Shown here: positions 49,747-58,736 of the stretch, piece after piece
Layout: every line of letters starts with the position of its first letter
How positions within the stretch are numbered: position 1 is the first letter of the stretch
Assembly (NCBI GenBank): GCA_947167445.1
Contig: CAMVID010000012.1
Location: 24,063 to 88,062 of the forward strand
From: G11 sp947167445
Lineage (GTDB): Bacteria > Bacillota > Clostridia > Lachnospirales > Lachnospiraceae
Reading direction: 5' to 3'
Length of the DNA: 64,000 nt
Notes under the pieces: model-generated
What the model was told of the DNA's origin: nothing
The model's database searches: none
What the model saw: only the letters and a program-made list of their open reading frames with translations
Program-made: the position numbers and the translations under genes

Positions 49747-49771
49747 GTCTTTTTTTAAGATTTTGCAAAAA

Positions 49772-49797
49772 AGATTGTATTTTTTTTAGTACAATCT
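49772..49797 (-). terminator. terminator of the Eis-like acetyltransferase gene
   Basis: AGATTGTA and TACAATCT form an 8-bp stem followed by TTTTTTG on the minus strand. The stop codon of the acetyltransferase lies inside the first arm. Confidence 0.85.
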
Positions 49798-51013
49798 AGA
49801 AATACTCCATAATCATCAAAGGCTTCTTGTAGAATACCTTTGCAAGATGCGATTTGTCACATTTTACATCAACTTTCTCAAGGAAGTCAATCCTGTCAGT
49901 CTCAAGACAGCCTGTAATAAGGCGGGAGAAATCTGATATGGACATTGCAACATCATAGTCCAAAGCGTCAGCAGATACATTAACTGCCTTTCCGTCTTTA
50001 AAGGTAACCTTAAAGATTCGGTTGTTTTCTTCTATTATATTATCCGAAACCTTGATTCGAATTTCTCCGTCCCCTTTATACTTTGCCATCTCAAGGACCT
50101 TCTTAACGCTCACTATTCTTCCCATTCCGCGAAGTGCCACAGATACTTCTCCGGCTCCCAAAGACCACTCCGGGAAGAAATCTCTTATATACCAATCATC
50201 AGGAAGAACGAATCTGATTGCAGGATGGTCGCTGGCAAAGCTTTTGGCAAGATTCATCAGTCCTTTAAAGCCTTCCACATCGGCACAGATTATTCTCTGG
50301 CAGTTTAATACTCTGTCGGAATCTATGTTAAATCTCATATATCCCTTTGGTGTTCCGGCTTCATCCCTATATATATAGGTATAAACAATATCTTTAAAGG
50401 GGGATGACTCTGTAATAAAGCCGTACTCATAGTCACGGTTTATTATCATCATGTTGTACTTCTTTTCCCACACGGAATGAAGAGCCTTAATATCATCGAG
50501 GTGATTGTCTGATGGCTCAGAAAGTACACAGTGACCCTTTACATCAAAGTTTGGAATAAAGGAAAGGTTAATCTTATATACATAAGCTTCCACCCCAAGT
50601 TCATATCCAAACTTCCTGTAATATGCAGTTGAGAAAGGATAAAGATAAGAGAACTCATGACCTGCCTTGAAGCTGTCTTTCAAAAACACCTTCATGCACT
50701 CTCTGATTCCGCCTCTTCTTCTGTACTGAGGAAGGGTTGCCACTCCGCCTACACCGTCTACGGCAACTTCATTGCCATCGAAGTTACCAAGCATAGGGCT
50801 AATAATGAAGGAACTCATCATAGTCTTATCGTCATCCTCAAAGGCAGCATATCTTTCCTGCCAGAAGATGGCTTCCCTGCTGTCCGGATTAGCCTTAACC
50901 TCCTCGATTACCTCCCGGGGAGTCTTGTCATTGTCATATTTGCTTTCAAATGACACTGAAAACAGTTCATCAACTCTCTTAAACTCTTCTTCTCTTATTT
51001 TTCTGGCTATCAT
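49796..51013 (-). CDS. Eis-like GNAT family N-acetyltransferase
   Basis: The 405-residue protein matches the layout of Eis-like acetyltransferases: an N-terminal GNAT domain with an acetyl-CoA loop (GVATLPQYRRRGGIRECMK near residues 92-110), a second GNAT-like domain at about 150-290, and a C-terminal sterol-carrier-like domain. Some family members acetylate aminoglycosides. The substrate here is unknown. GAGGT precedes the ATG, and it ends in its own terminator just before the S10 promoter. Confidence 0.88.
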   Translation of the reverse strand: MIARKIREEEFKRVDELFSVSFESKYDNDKTPREVIEEVKANPDSREAIFWQERYAAFEDDDKTMMSSFIISPMLGNFDGNEVAVDGVGGVATLPQYRRRGGIRECMKVFLKDSFKAGHEFSYLYPFSTAYYRKFGYELGVEAYVYKINLSFIPNFDVKGHCVLSEPSDNHLDDIKALHSVWEKKYNMMIINRDYEYGFITESSPFKDIVYTYIYRDEAGTPKGYMRFNIDSDRVLNCQRIICADVEGFKGLMNLAKSFASDHPAIRFVLPDDWYIRDFFPEWSLGAGEVSVALRGMGRIVSVKKVLEMAKYKGDGEIRIKVSDNIIEENNRIFKVTFKDGKAVNVSADALDYDVAMSISDFSRLITGCLETDRIDFLEKVDVKCDKSHLAKVFYKKPLMIMEYF

Positions 51014-51042
51014 TTAAATACCTCATCATCTTATGATATAGA

Positions 51043-51074
51043 GATTCGGGCGGTCGTGGGGGACCGCCCGAATC
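51043..51074 (-). terminator. 13-bp perfect hairpin after the sugar-binding lipoprotein gene
   Basis: GATTCGGGCGGTC and GACCGCCCGAATC form a perfect 13-bp GC-rich stem with a 6-nt loop. It lies 33 nt after the binding-protein stop codon and just before the acetyltransferase gene. A T-run is lacking (TCTATATC), so it may be partial. Confidence 0.65.
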
Positions 51075-51106
51075 CAAAAGGAGTAGTATAGAACTTGTAA
51101 ACTTAA

Positions 51107-52714
51107 TTATTTGCTCTTGAAGAACTCGTCGAGCTGTCTGTTAGCTTCATCAACGATCTTCTGCATTCCTGCTCCGTCAAGTCTCTCTAACATCTCGTCA
51201 AGCATTCCGTCTTTAGCTGAACCCATGTAAAGAGCTGTTGAGTACTCTTCAACAATTGACTTACAAGCTGCAACCTCTGTCTCTACAGGATCTGTATCAA
51301 AGGTAAATCCTGTTGTAGGAAGCATGTGTGAAGCACCATAGTACTCTTTGAATCTCTCAACGTAGCCAACACCTTCACCTTCCTGAGGGGGAAGAATTGT
51401 GATGTTACCCATACCGTTTCTCCAAGGAGTGTAATCTGCTCTCTTGTCTGTGAATACTACGCATCCGTCATCGTTAAGTGTATAATGAACCCCTTCTACA
51501 CCATACTCAAGTAATGTCATAAGATAAGGATCAGTATTCAAAAGGTTAAGGAACATCATTGCTCTCTCAGGGTTCTTAGATGCTGTTGAGATAGCCATCA
51601 TAGCACCACGGGATGATACTGTATCAATGTAAGGATCTTCGCAGGGAACGAACTGAACTTCAATTCCACGCTCCTGGGAAGCCTGTGCTTCGTAGCCGTA
51701 TGCATAAGACTGAACACCGATTAAGTATGAGCCTTCAAGCTGGTGAGCTGTACGTGTTTCCTGTGAAGTCTGAGAGTTAGCACACTCAGGATCAACATAA
51801 CCTGCTGCATAGTACTTTCTCATCTGCTCTGCAAATGTTCTGAACTCATCAGTAGCGAACTTGTTCTGAAGAACGTTGCCGTACTTGGCAAGAGGCTCTG
51901 AAGGGTTCTCAGGGTTGAAGTAGTAGGAAAGAAGACCATTGTCGTCAATAGCTGCTACTCTGTTTACACAACGCTCGATAACGCTTGTCTCAGGAAGAAG
52001 AGGGAAGAAGTTAGCGCCTTCGCCCTGCTTAACTGTCTCAAAGAGCTCACCGAACTGATCGAAAGATCTGTTCTTAACATCATCAATTGTGTAACCGTAT
52101 TTCTCAAGAAGAGTTACGTTTACGTCCCAGCAGTACTGGTTAGCAATATCCTTGTAACCGGGAACTGCGTATACACCATATCCTGAAGCACCTTCAACGT
52201 TAGCACCGTCAACCAATACATCAGGAATTAAACCAAGAAGGTCGGGAGCATATTTCTCAAGAAGGTTATTCTCAGGATCGTCAAGACGTACATAGTAACC
52301 GTCCTTAGCGTACTGTGAATACTCATTTGTTGTCCATGAACATGTGAAGTAGATATCTACATCATCGCCTGACTGTAATGAAAGTGAAGCACCCTCATCG
52401 AAGTCACCCCATGTACCCCAGATGGGTTCAAGGGTCATGTTAAGTTTCTCACCAAGGTACTCGTTAACTGCTGCCATAACTTCTGTGTCATCACTTACGT
52501 TAGAGCCTTCGAGATACCACTTGATTGTAACGTGCTCTGCCAACTCATCTTCAGCGGGAGCAGCTGTATCTGTGGATGAAGCTGTCTCTGTAGATGAAGA
52601 TTCTGTTGTGGAGCTTGTGTCTGTACTGCTTGTACCGCTGTTTCCGCCGCAGGCTGAAAGCATTGTAGCCATCATTGCAACTGAAAGCACAAGTGCAAGA
52701 GCTTTCTTTTTCAT
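51107..52714 (-). CDS. sugar-binding lipoprotein of an LplABC/YtcQ-type importer
   Basis: This 535-residue lipoprotein has lipobox LSAC (Cys near residue 22) followed by a long Ser/Thr/Ala linker to about residue 58. A large binding domain of the LplA/YtcQ group follows (VTIKWYLEGSNVSDD, DDVDIYFTCSWTTNEYS) and ends in a region typical of DUF3502. It is the third gene of a permease, permease, lipoprotein operon. A hairpin just before it may protect the upstream mRNA or tune expression. The substrate is unknown; relatives import oligosaccharides. Confidence 0.93.
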   Translation of the reverse strand: MKKKALALVLSVAMMATMLSACGGNSGTSSTDTSSTTESSSTETASSTDTAAPAEDELAEHVTIKWYLEGSNVSDDTEVMAAVNEYLGEKLNMTLEPIWGTWGDFDEGASLSLQSGDDVDIYFTCSWTTNEYSQYAKDGYYVRLDDPENNLLEKYAPDLLGLIPDVLVDGANVEGASGYGVYAVPGYKDIANQYCWDVNVTLLEKYGYTIDDVKNRSFDQFGELFETVKQGEGANFFPLLPETSVIERCVNRVAAIDDNGLLSYYFNPENPSEPLAKYGNVLQNKFATDEFRTFAEQMRKYYAAGYVDPECANSQTSQETRTAHQLEGSYLIGVQSYAYGYEAQASQERGIEVQFVPCEDPYIDTVSSRGAMMAISTASKNPERAMMFLNLLNTDPYLMTLLEYGVEGVHYTLNDDGCVVFTDKRADYTPWRNGMGNITILPPQEGEGVGYVERFKEYYGASHMLPTTGFTFDTDPVETEVAACKSIVEEYSTALYMGSAKDGMLDEMLERLDGAGMQKIVDEANRQLDEFFKSK

Positions 52715-52745
52715 AGTAAATCCTCCTTATGAAGTGTGTGTGTAT

Positions 52746-52775
52746 GTAAGCACCCCCCAAAGCGGGCGTTCTTAC
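52746..52775 (-). promoter_or_regulatory. intercistronic stem-loop before the binding-lipoprotein gene
   Basis: GTAAG/CTTAC closes a stem with GCCC paired to a run of G residues (CACCCCCC on the plus strand) between the permease stop and the lipoprotein start. Such structures often separate expression levels of permease and binding-protein genes. Confidence 0.45.
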
Positions 52776-52788
52776 CGTTAATTGGTTA

Positions 52789-53727
52789 CTAGCCTTTGAT
52801 TGATCCTACTGTCAGACCGGAGATGATGTATCTCTGGAAGAAGGGATATGCAAAGGTAATAGGTACAACAATCATTACTACAAGAACCATCTTAAGGGAC
52901 TGGGCAGGAAGGTTAACTGCTGCCTTAACTGCTTCAGCTCCCAGGGATGCGGAGTTTTGTGACAGGAACTGTACATCTCTTTGCATCTTGATGAGAAGAT
53001 ACTGAAGAGGAATGTACTCCTTTGCGTCACGAACGTAAATCATTGCTGTGAACCAGTCGTTCCAGTAAGCAAGTGCATTGAAAAGAGCTATTGTAGCGAT
53101 ACCGGGTTTTGCAATAGGAACAACAATCTTAAACAGGGTGTTGTACTCACCGGACCCGTCTATAGCCGCCGACTCTATGAGCTCCGTAGGCACCGAACTC
53201 TGGAAGAAGGTTCTCATGATTACTATGTTAAAGGGACTGAACAACAGAGGCACTATCAATGCTGCATAGTTATCATGAAGTCCCAGTAACTGCTTGCTTA
53301 CTGCGTATGTGGGAGCAAGGCCGCCGCCGAACATCATTGTAAAGAAGCTTATGAACATGAAGAAGTTTCTGTACTTGAAATCCGGTCTGAAGAGTGCGTA
53401 TGAATAAAGAACACACATAAGCACTGAGCAGATGGTACCCACAACTGTAATGAAGAAGCTGTTGAAATATGATCTCCAGAGCTGAGCTCCCATCTTCATT
53501 ACGTATTGATATCCTTCCACACTCCATTCCTTCGGTATGAAAGAGTATCCAATCTGTCTTATGCTCTCTTCTGATGTGAAGGAGATAATCACCACGAATA
53601 CAAAGGGGATTATGCAAAACAGGCAGAAGAGAATCATTATTATATGAATTACCGTTTCCGCCGGAACACTTACGGCGTTTATACGGCGTTTCCTCCTTTT
53701 AAGGGAAACTGCTGTTGTTTCACTCAT
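52789..53727 (-). CDS. sugar ABC transporter permease, LplC/YtcP type
   Basis: The 312-residue permease has six helices and the EAA loop ELIESAAIDGSGEYNTLFKIVVPIAKPG in two halves near residues 180-207. It follows the LplB-type permease gene by 12 nt and ends in the family's GSIKG. No ATPase is encoded in the operon. Confidence 0.95.
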   Translation of the reverse strand: MSETTAVSLKRRKRRINAVSVPAETVIHIIMILFCLFCIIPFVFVVIISFTSEESIRQIGYSFIPKEWSVEGYQYVMKMGAQLWRSYFNSFFITVVGTICSVLMCVLYSYALFRPDFKYRNFFMFISFFTMMFGGGLAPTYAVSKQLLGLHDNYAALIVPLLFSPFNIVIMRTFFQSSVPTELIESAAIDGSGEYNTLFKIVVPIAKPGIATIALFNALAYWNDWFTAMIYVRDAKEYIPLQYLLIKMQRDVQFLSQNSASLGAEAVKAAVNLPAQSLKMVLVVMIVVPITFAYPFFQRYIISGLTVGSIKG

Positions 53728-53739
53728 CTAAATTACCTC

Positions 53740-54720
53740 CTAGAACAGTGAGCTTTCTTCGTCTATCTTCTTGGTTATGGTATTCGCCAGCATGATACAT
53801 ACGAATCCCAAAACGTTCTGGGTCAGACCTGCCGCTGCCGACATACTCAGGTCGTTGGTGGACATCAATGCCGAGTATACATATGTATCAATAACCTGTG
53901 TAACCGATGTAAGAAGACCTGATGCCATGGGAATGTTGTAGAACAAACCGAAGTCTGCATTGAAGATCTTACCTACATCCATGATGATCAGTATTACGAT
54001 CATTGTCTTCAAGTGAGGTAATGTAACGTATTTAATTTGCTGCCACTTGCTTGCTCCGTCAATGGAAGCTGCCTCGTAAAGGCTTGAGTCGATTCCTGTG
54101 ATGGCTGATAAGTACAGCACACATCCGTATCCGACTCCCTTCCACATTCTGGCTCCTATAAGGATGAAGGGCCATGGCTTCTTGTAGTTGTACCAGTCTA
54201 TTATCTGGTCCGCCGGAACACCCTTTGCCTTCTGCATGTTAGGGATAAGTCCGTTTGTGGGAGCAAGGAATGCATAAAGGAAATAGCTTGCTACTACCCA
54301 TGACATGAAGTAAGGGAAAAACATCAATGTCTGGTAAGTCTTTGCTACGAACTTGTTTGTTACTTCGTTAAGCATTATTGCAAATGCCACTCCGAAGAAT
54401 AATCCCAGAATAATGAAGATCAGGTTGTATCCGATGGTGTTTCGAATCATTATCCAGGCGTTACCGGAAGCAACTATAAATTTGAATTTTGCGAAGCCCA
54501 CCCACTTACTGTGAATAATGTTTTGCAGCAATGTTGGGTTTTTGGGGTATACTTTATAATCCTTAAATGCTAAAATGATACCGAACATTGGAAGGTATCT
54601 TAATAGCAACAGCCATATGGCACCCGGGAGAACCATGGTGGTCAGCATTAAGGTTTTCTTACGTCTTGCGGATTTCTTTTTGGCCAAATCCGTTTTGACA
54701 TTAACAGCAGCCGTAGACAT
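53740..54720 (-). CDS. sugar ABC transporter permease, LplB/YteP type
   Basis: The 326-residue permease starts MSTAAVNVKTDLAKKKSARR, with AGGAGGAG upstream. An ATG-like start 33 nt earlier lacks support. It has the LplB-type YLPMFGIILAFKDYKVY segment and the EAA loop YEAASIDGASKWQQIKYVTL near residues 215-234. It is the first gene of the importer operon and diverges from the methyltransferase gene. Confidence 0.94.
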   Translation of the reverse strand: MSTAAVNVKTDLAKKKSARRKKTLMLTTMVLPGAIWLLLLRYLPMFGIILAFKDYKVYPKNPTLLQNIIHSKWVGFAKFKFIVASGNAWIMIRNTIGYNLIFIILGLFFGVAFAIMLNEVTNKFVAKTYQTLMFFPYFMSWVVASYFLYAFLAPTNGLIPNMQKAKGVPADQIIDWYNYKKPWPFILIGARMWKGVGYGCVLYLSAITGIDSSLYEAASIDGASKWQQIKYVTLPHLKTMIVILIIMDVGKIFNADFGLFYNIPMASGLLTSVTQVIDTYVYSALMSTNDLSMSAAAGLTQNVLGFVCIMLANTITKKIDEESSLF

Positions 54721-54868
54721 ACAAGCTCCTCCTATCTCTCTCTTTAAACCCATTGTAGAAAATTATGGCTGTGGAAAGAATTGTTGATTTTGTTATTTTT
54801 TGACTTTTCTTGGCGTCTTTTTTGTCTTTTCTTGTTCAAGATGCCAAATAAATACAAAAGAGGTTATT

Positions 54869-55744
54869 ATGTGGATTGCAAATAATTGGAAAGACTATGA
54901 AGTAATAGACACCGGAGACGGTGAGAAGCTGGAGCGTTGGGGCAAGTATCTTCTTGTGAGACCGGACCCCCAGGTGATCTGGAAGAGCGAACACAAGAAT
55001 CCCGGCTGGAAAAAGAAAAACGGCCACTACCATCGTTCTGCCAAGGGCGGCGGTGAGTGGGAGTTCTTTGACCTTCCCGAGGAGTGGAAAATAAGCTACC
55101 GCGACCTGACCTTCCGCCTTAAGCCCTTTTCCTTTAAACACACGGGTTTATTCCCTGAGCAGGCCGTTAACTGGGATTGGTTTTCTTCTATTATAAAGGA
55201 GGAATCAAAAAAGAACCCTGAACGTCAGCTGAAGGTTCTTAACTTATTCGCATACACAGGCGGCGCCACCTTAGCAGCCGCAAAGGCCGGTGCAGCCGTT
55301 ACCCACGTTGATGCTTCCAAGGGCATGGTTATGTGGGCCAAGGAGAATGCCGTTGAAAGCGGCCTTTCAGACGCTCCCATCAGATGGCTTGTGGACGACT
55401 GCCAGAAGTTTGTCGAAAGAGAAATCCGCCGCGGCAACAAATACGACGGCATAATAATGGATCCTCCCTCCTACGGAAGAGGACCCAAAGGTGAAATCTG
55501 GAAAATCGAAGATAATGTGTATCCTTTCATTGAGCTTGCAAGCAAACTCCTGAGCAAGGATTCCGCATTCTTCCTGATTAACTCATATACCACAGGACTT
55601 CAACCCGCAGTATTAACATATATGTTGTCCAAAGTACTTGTTCCAAAGTTCGGTGGCAAGGTTGAGTCAAGCGAAATCGGCCTCCCCGTTACAGAGACAG
55701 GCCTTGTACTCCCTTGCGGCGCCAGCGGACGTTGGAGCCGATAG
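54869..55744 (+). CDS. class I SAM-dependent methyltransferase (RlmI/RlmK-like)
   Basis: This 291-residue enzyme contains the SAM-binding motif NLFAYTGGATLAAAKAGA near residues 125-142, DASKGMVMWAKEN, and the catalytic-type loop IIMDPPSYGRGPKGE near residues 195-210. These are features of RlmI/RlmK-like 23S rRNA cytosine or guanine methyltransferases. No PUA domain is present. The ATG at MWIANNWKDYE, preceded by AGAGGT, is preferred over one 69 nt earlier. It converges with ddl across hairpin element copy 2. Confidence 0.88.
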   Translation: MWIANNWKDYEVIDTGDGEKLERWGKYLLVRPDPQVIWKSEHKNPGWKKKNGHYHRSAKGGGEWEFFDLPEEWKISYRDLTFRLKPFSFKHTGLFPEQAVNWDWFSSIIKEESKKNPERQLKVLNLFAYTGGATLAAAKAGAAVTHVDASKGMVMWAKENAVESGLSDAPIRWLVDDCQKFVEREIRRGNKYDGIIMDPPSYGRGPKGEIWKIEDNVYPFIELASKLLSKDSAFFLINSYTTGLQPAVLTYMLSKVLVPKFGGKVESSEIGLPVTETGLVLPCGASGRWSR

Positions 55745-55764
55745 TCAAGACTAAAGCAATTTAC

Positions 55765-55902
55765 GCAGAAGGCGCATACATATTTTCCCCCTGGGCACGT
55801 TTTCACTACCTTCGGCTACTTACGTTACTAAGCTCGAAAAAACCTCGCTAAGTAACGAGTGCCTCAGAGTACCCTGGGGAAAAATATGTATGCGCCTTCT
55901 GC
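55765..55902. repeat. hairpin element copy 2: conserved core in a 26-27-bp inverted repeat
   Basis: Outer arms 55765-55790 (GCAGAAGGCGCATACATATT and on) and 55876-55902 are complementary apart from one extra T and share nothing with the arms of copy 1. The core at 55793-55874, read on the minus strand, matches the core at 33177-33259 with about seven transitions and one indel. It lies between convergent genes, the methyltransferase and ddl, in sense with ddl. Confidence 0.85.
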
Positions 55903-55922
55903 TTTCTTCTTAATCAGATTTC

Positions 55923-57107
55923 TCAGCCCAGTTTAGAGGACTTGGAGCCTCCCAGAACATCCATGTTAAGGATGTTGGTGTCGAAAGCGTAGGTAATGTT
56001 GCTCTCTTCCCTTGCTCTCTTAAGTCCCAGCTCAATCATTCTGTTGAGAAGTTCCTTGTAGGGCACACCCACAGGCTCCCAAAGATAGAATGCCAGAGAA
56101 CCGGGAATCGTATTAATCTCATTAAAGTAAATGTGGCCGTTGTCCTCATCAAGCATGAAGTCGATTCGGGCAACGCCGTTGCAACCCAAAGTCTTAAAGG
56201 ACTTGACTGCCAGGCTCCTGATCTGCTCACGAAGTTCAGAAGGAATCTCAGCGGGAACCTTACGTGCCACGCTTGCCATACCGGAGGACTTGCCGCCTTT
56301 TGCATTGCTTACATACTTATCCTCGTAGCTTAAGATATCCTCACTGTGCATAGGCTCTTCGCACTCGGAAGCCTCGGCCTCGTTCTCATCACCGAGAACC
56401 GAACAGTTAATCTCTCTTAAATATGTAATAGCATGCTCGATGATGATTCTTCTTGAATAGGAAAAAGCGTCATCAATCTTCTTTATCAGCTCTTCTCTTG
56501 ACTTAGCCACACCGATACCTACGGAGGATCCGAGATTGACAGGTTTTACAATCACGGGATAACCCATGCGCTGCTCGCTTCTTTCGATGATTGCATTGAT
56601 GTCCTCGTAATCCTTTAAAGTATAGATGAGGCTGTCGAGAACAGGAACTTCGTTCTCTTTTAACACAAGTTTCTGCGCGTACTTATCCATTCCGATGGCT
56701 GATGCGGTTACATCACAGCCCACGAAGGGTGCACCTATGGTCTTAATGAAGCCCTGAAGAGTTCCGTCTTCAACATTGGTTCCGTGAACAATGGGGAACA
56801 CAATATCAAACTCAATCTTCGTTTCCTTCTTGAAGGCTTTCTTCTTCATAGATACAAGATAAAATCTTCCATCCTCTCTGATCATGTTTACAAGTTCAGA
56901 TGATGCGAGAAGTCCGGGGATATCCTTATATCTTTTGATATCTCCGATGCCCTCTCCCACATACATGTCGTTAGCCTTGGTCATGTAAACGGGAATGATA
57001 TCATACTTCTCGGTATCCATGCTCATTATTGCCTGTATTGCAGAGATTACTGATACCTCATGCTCTACACTCTTACCACCAAATAAAACTGCTACTCTGG
57101 TTTTCAT
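55923..57107 (-). CDS. ddl: D-alanine--D-alanine ligase
   Basis: The 394-residue ATP-grasp enzyme joins two D-alanines for peptidoglycan precursors. The N-terminal GGKSVEHEVSVISA holds the first-subsite Glu. MGYPVIVKPVNLGSSVGIG contacts ATP. The omega-loop SYEDKY retains the tyrosine of true D-Ala-D-Ala ligases rather than the residues of D-lactate ligases. FNEINTIPG carries the magnesium ligands. It is 14 nt after the MurF-like gene. Confidence 0.95.
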   Translation of the reverse strand: MKTRVAVLFGGKSVEHEVSVISAIQAIMSMDTEKYDIIPVYMTKANDMYVGEGIGDIKRYKDIPGLLASSELVNMIREDGRFYLVSMKKKAFKKETKIEFDIVFPIVHGTNVEDGTLQGFIKTIGAPFVGCDVTASAIGMDKYAQKLVLKENEVPVLDSLIYTLKDYEDINAIIERSEQRMGYPVIVKPVNLGSSVGIGVAKSREELIKKIDDAFSYSRRIIIEHAITYLREINCSVLGDENEAEASECEEPMHSEDILSYEDKYVSNAKGGKSSGMASVARKVPAEIPSELREQIRSLAVKSFKTLGCNGVARIDFMLDEDNGHIYFNEINTIPGSLAFYLWEPVGVPYKELLNRMIELGLKRAREESNITYAFDTNILNMDVLGGSKSSKLG

Positions 57108-57121
57108 AGTTCATACCATCC

Positions 57122-58732
57122 TTATCGATAATTATCGGGTAAATCATTCTCCAATAATATATATTTACGGCGAGAGTCCTTAATGGAGTACGCCATTTTC
57201 ATTGCTTCTTCAAGTTTGTCGAAGGTGATACACTTATCCTCCGGGAATCCCTCGGACAAAACCCCTTCTCTAATTGGTGCCGAATGTTCTCTTCCTATTA
57301 AGAAGATATAGTCGCAGCATGCCGCGGCGTAGGTGCCAAACTTAAAGTTATATTCCTTCTCCTTATCTCCCAATTCTACCATACCGGGAGTTACAAGAAT
57401 TCTTAATCCGTCAAAATCTCTTAAGGTCTCCACCGCCATCTTTGAGCCAACGGGGTTGGAGTTGTAGGCATCATCGATAATGGAGACGTTGCCGTTTTCC
57501 TTTATCTGCATTCGATGCTCAACGCTTTGAATTCGCCTTACGGGAACTATTAATTTCTTAAGCTCAATTCCCAGCGTGTTGGCGCAGGCAATGGCGCCCA
57601 CAATATTAACCACGTTCTGAGATCCAAGAAGTCTTGTGGTAAATCTCTCCGATTCTCCGTTAGGGGCATGAACCGTAAATTCACTTCCCATGGAAGAAAC
57701 CTTTATATCCGACGCATAATAGCCGCCGGGTTCAGAGCATTTTGCCAGTTCTTCAGGATTCGAACAGTAGAAGATTCTGTTCTTGTACCCTTCTGACTGC
57801 TTCCTGATATATTCGTTGTCACCGTTTAAGAAAAGAAGTCCATCGGAAGGCAGTGCATCCGCCAGCTCGAACTTGGTCTTCATTATATTCTCGATTGTAT
57901 AAAAGGTCTCCAGATGCTGAGGGCCTATAGATGTAATAATTGCGTGGTCCGGCTTAACAATATCTGTATCTTCCTTAATATCCCCCACATGCCTTGCTCC
58001 CATCTCACATACGAATATCTCGTGGGTTGGTTTAAGGGAGGAGCGGATGGTTTTGACAATTCCCATGGGAGTGTTATAACTCTCGGGAGTAACCAAAACA
58101 TTGAAGTAATCCTTAAGGAGGGTCTGTAGGTAGAACTTTACGCTGGTTTTGCCAAAGCTTCCTGTGATGCCGATGACCTTTAGACCCGGTACGGATTTAA
58201 GGCGGCGCTTGGCATCGTTAATGTAATAGCGGTTCACGCACCACTCCATGGGCTTGTTTACGATGTTGGTAATCACAGGCATTATAATCTGAAGGCCTGT
58301 GAAAAGCACAAGCATCGGATAGAGAAACTGAAAATCCACAAGGATGCAGGGCAGTGCGATCAACACAGCGGTCAATATTATGTTAACCACCACCAGTCTC
58401 TTTACTCTTGCTGTGAAAACCAGCTTCTTCTTCGTATTGTGCTTACGCCAGAAGTTATACTGCATAATAGTAAGTCCAAGGAAAATGAGAATAATAATCT
58501 CAAGTCCGGGGACAAACATGAAGATACGAAGAACTCCGAGGGGAAGCATCAAAAGCAAAAGCCACTGTCTCCCGATTCCCGGAGCCATGCGTTTAATGTG
58601 CTCAAGGTTCTTGTAGCCGTTAAGCTGGAACATGTGAAGGTTGTATCTGAATCCCAGATACATGGCTGTAAGTGCCACCAGCACGAAGAACACGGCGTAT
58701 ATAATTAATAGTATGTTTACGATTGAATTCAT
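57122..58732 (-). CDS. MurF-like Mur ligase with N-terminal membrane domain
   Basis: The 536-residue protein has about four N-terminal membrane helices (residues about 5-165). A Mur ligase core follows: ATP-binding GITGSFGKTSVKFYL near residue 185, NTPMGIVKTIRSSLKP, CEMGARHVGDIKE, and the AMP-binding DDAYNSNPVGSKMAVETL near residue 415. MurF adds D-Ala-D-Ala to UDP-MurNAc-tripeptide, and ddl next door supplies the dipeptide. The membrane anchor is not present in standard MurF, so this may be a second, membrane-bound ligase. Confidence 0.9.
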   Translation of the reverse strand: MNSIVNILLIIYAVFFVLVALTAMYLGFRYNLHMFQLNGYKNLEHIKRMAPGIGRQWLLLLMLPLGVLRIFMFVPGLEIIILIFLGLTIMQYNFWRKHNTKKKLVFTARVKRLVVVNIILTAVLIALPCILVDFQFLYPMLVLFTGLQIIMPVITNIVNKPMEWCVNRYYINDAKRRLKSVPGLKVIGITGSFGKTSVKFYLQTLLKDYFNVLVTPESYNTPMGIVKTIRSSLKPTHEIFVCEMGARHVGDIKEDTDIVKPDHAIITSIGPQHLETFYTIENIMKTKFELADALPSDGLLFLNGDNEYIRKQSEGYKNRIFYCSNPEELAKCSEPGGYYASDIKVSSMGSEFTVHAPNGESERFTTRLLGSQNVVNIVGAIACANTLGIELKKLIVPVRRIQSVEHRMQIKENGNVSIIDDAYNSNPVGSKMAVETLRDFDGLRILVTPGMVELGDKEKEYNFKFGTYAAACCDYIFLIGREHSAPIREGVLSEGFPEDKCITFDKLEEAMKMAYSIKDSRRKYILLENDLPDNYR

Positions 58733-58736
58733 CTTA

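Noticed and set aside
55923..58732. Glycopeptide (vancomycin) resistance cassette
   Set aside because: The ligase has the SYEDKY tyrosine of D-Ala-D-Ala enzymes, and no VanH-like dehydrogenase or VanX-like dipeptidase is present.
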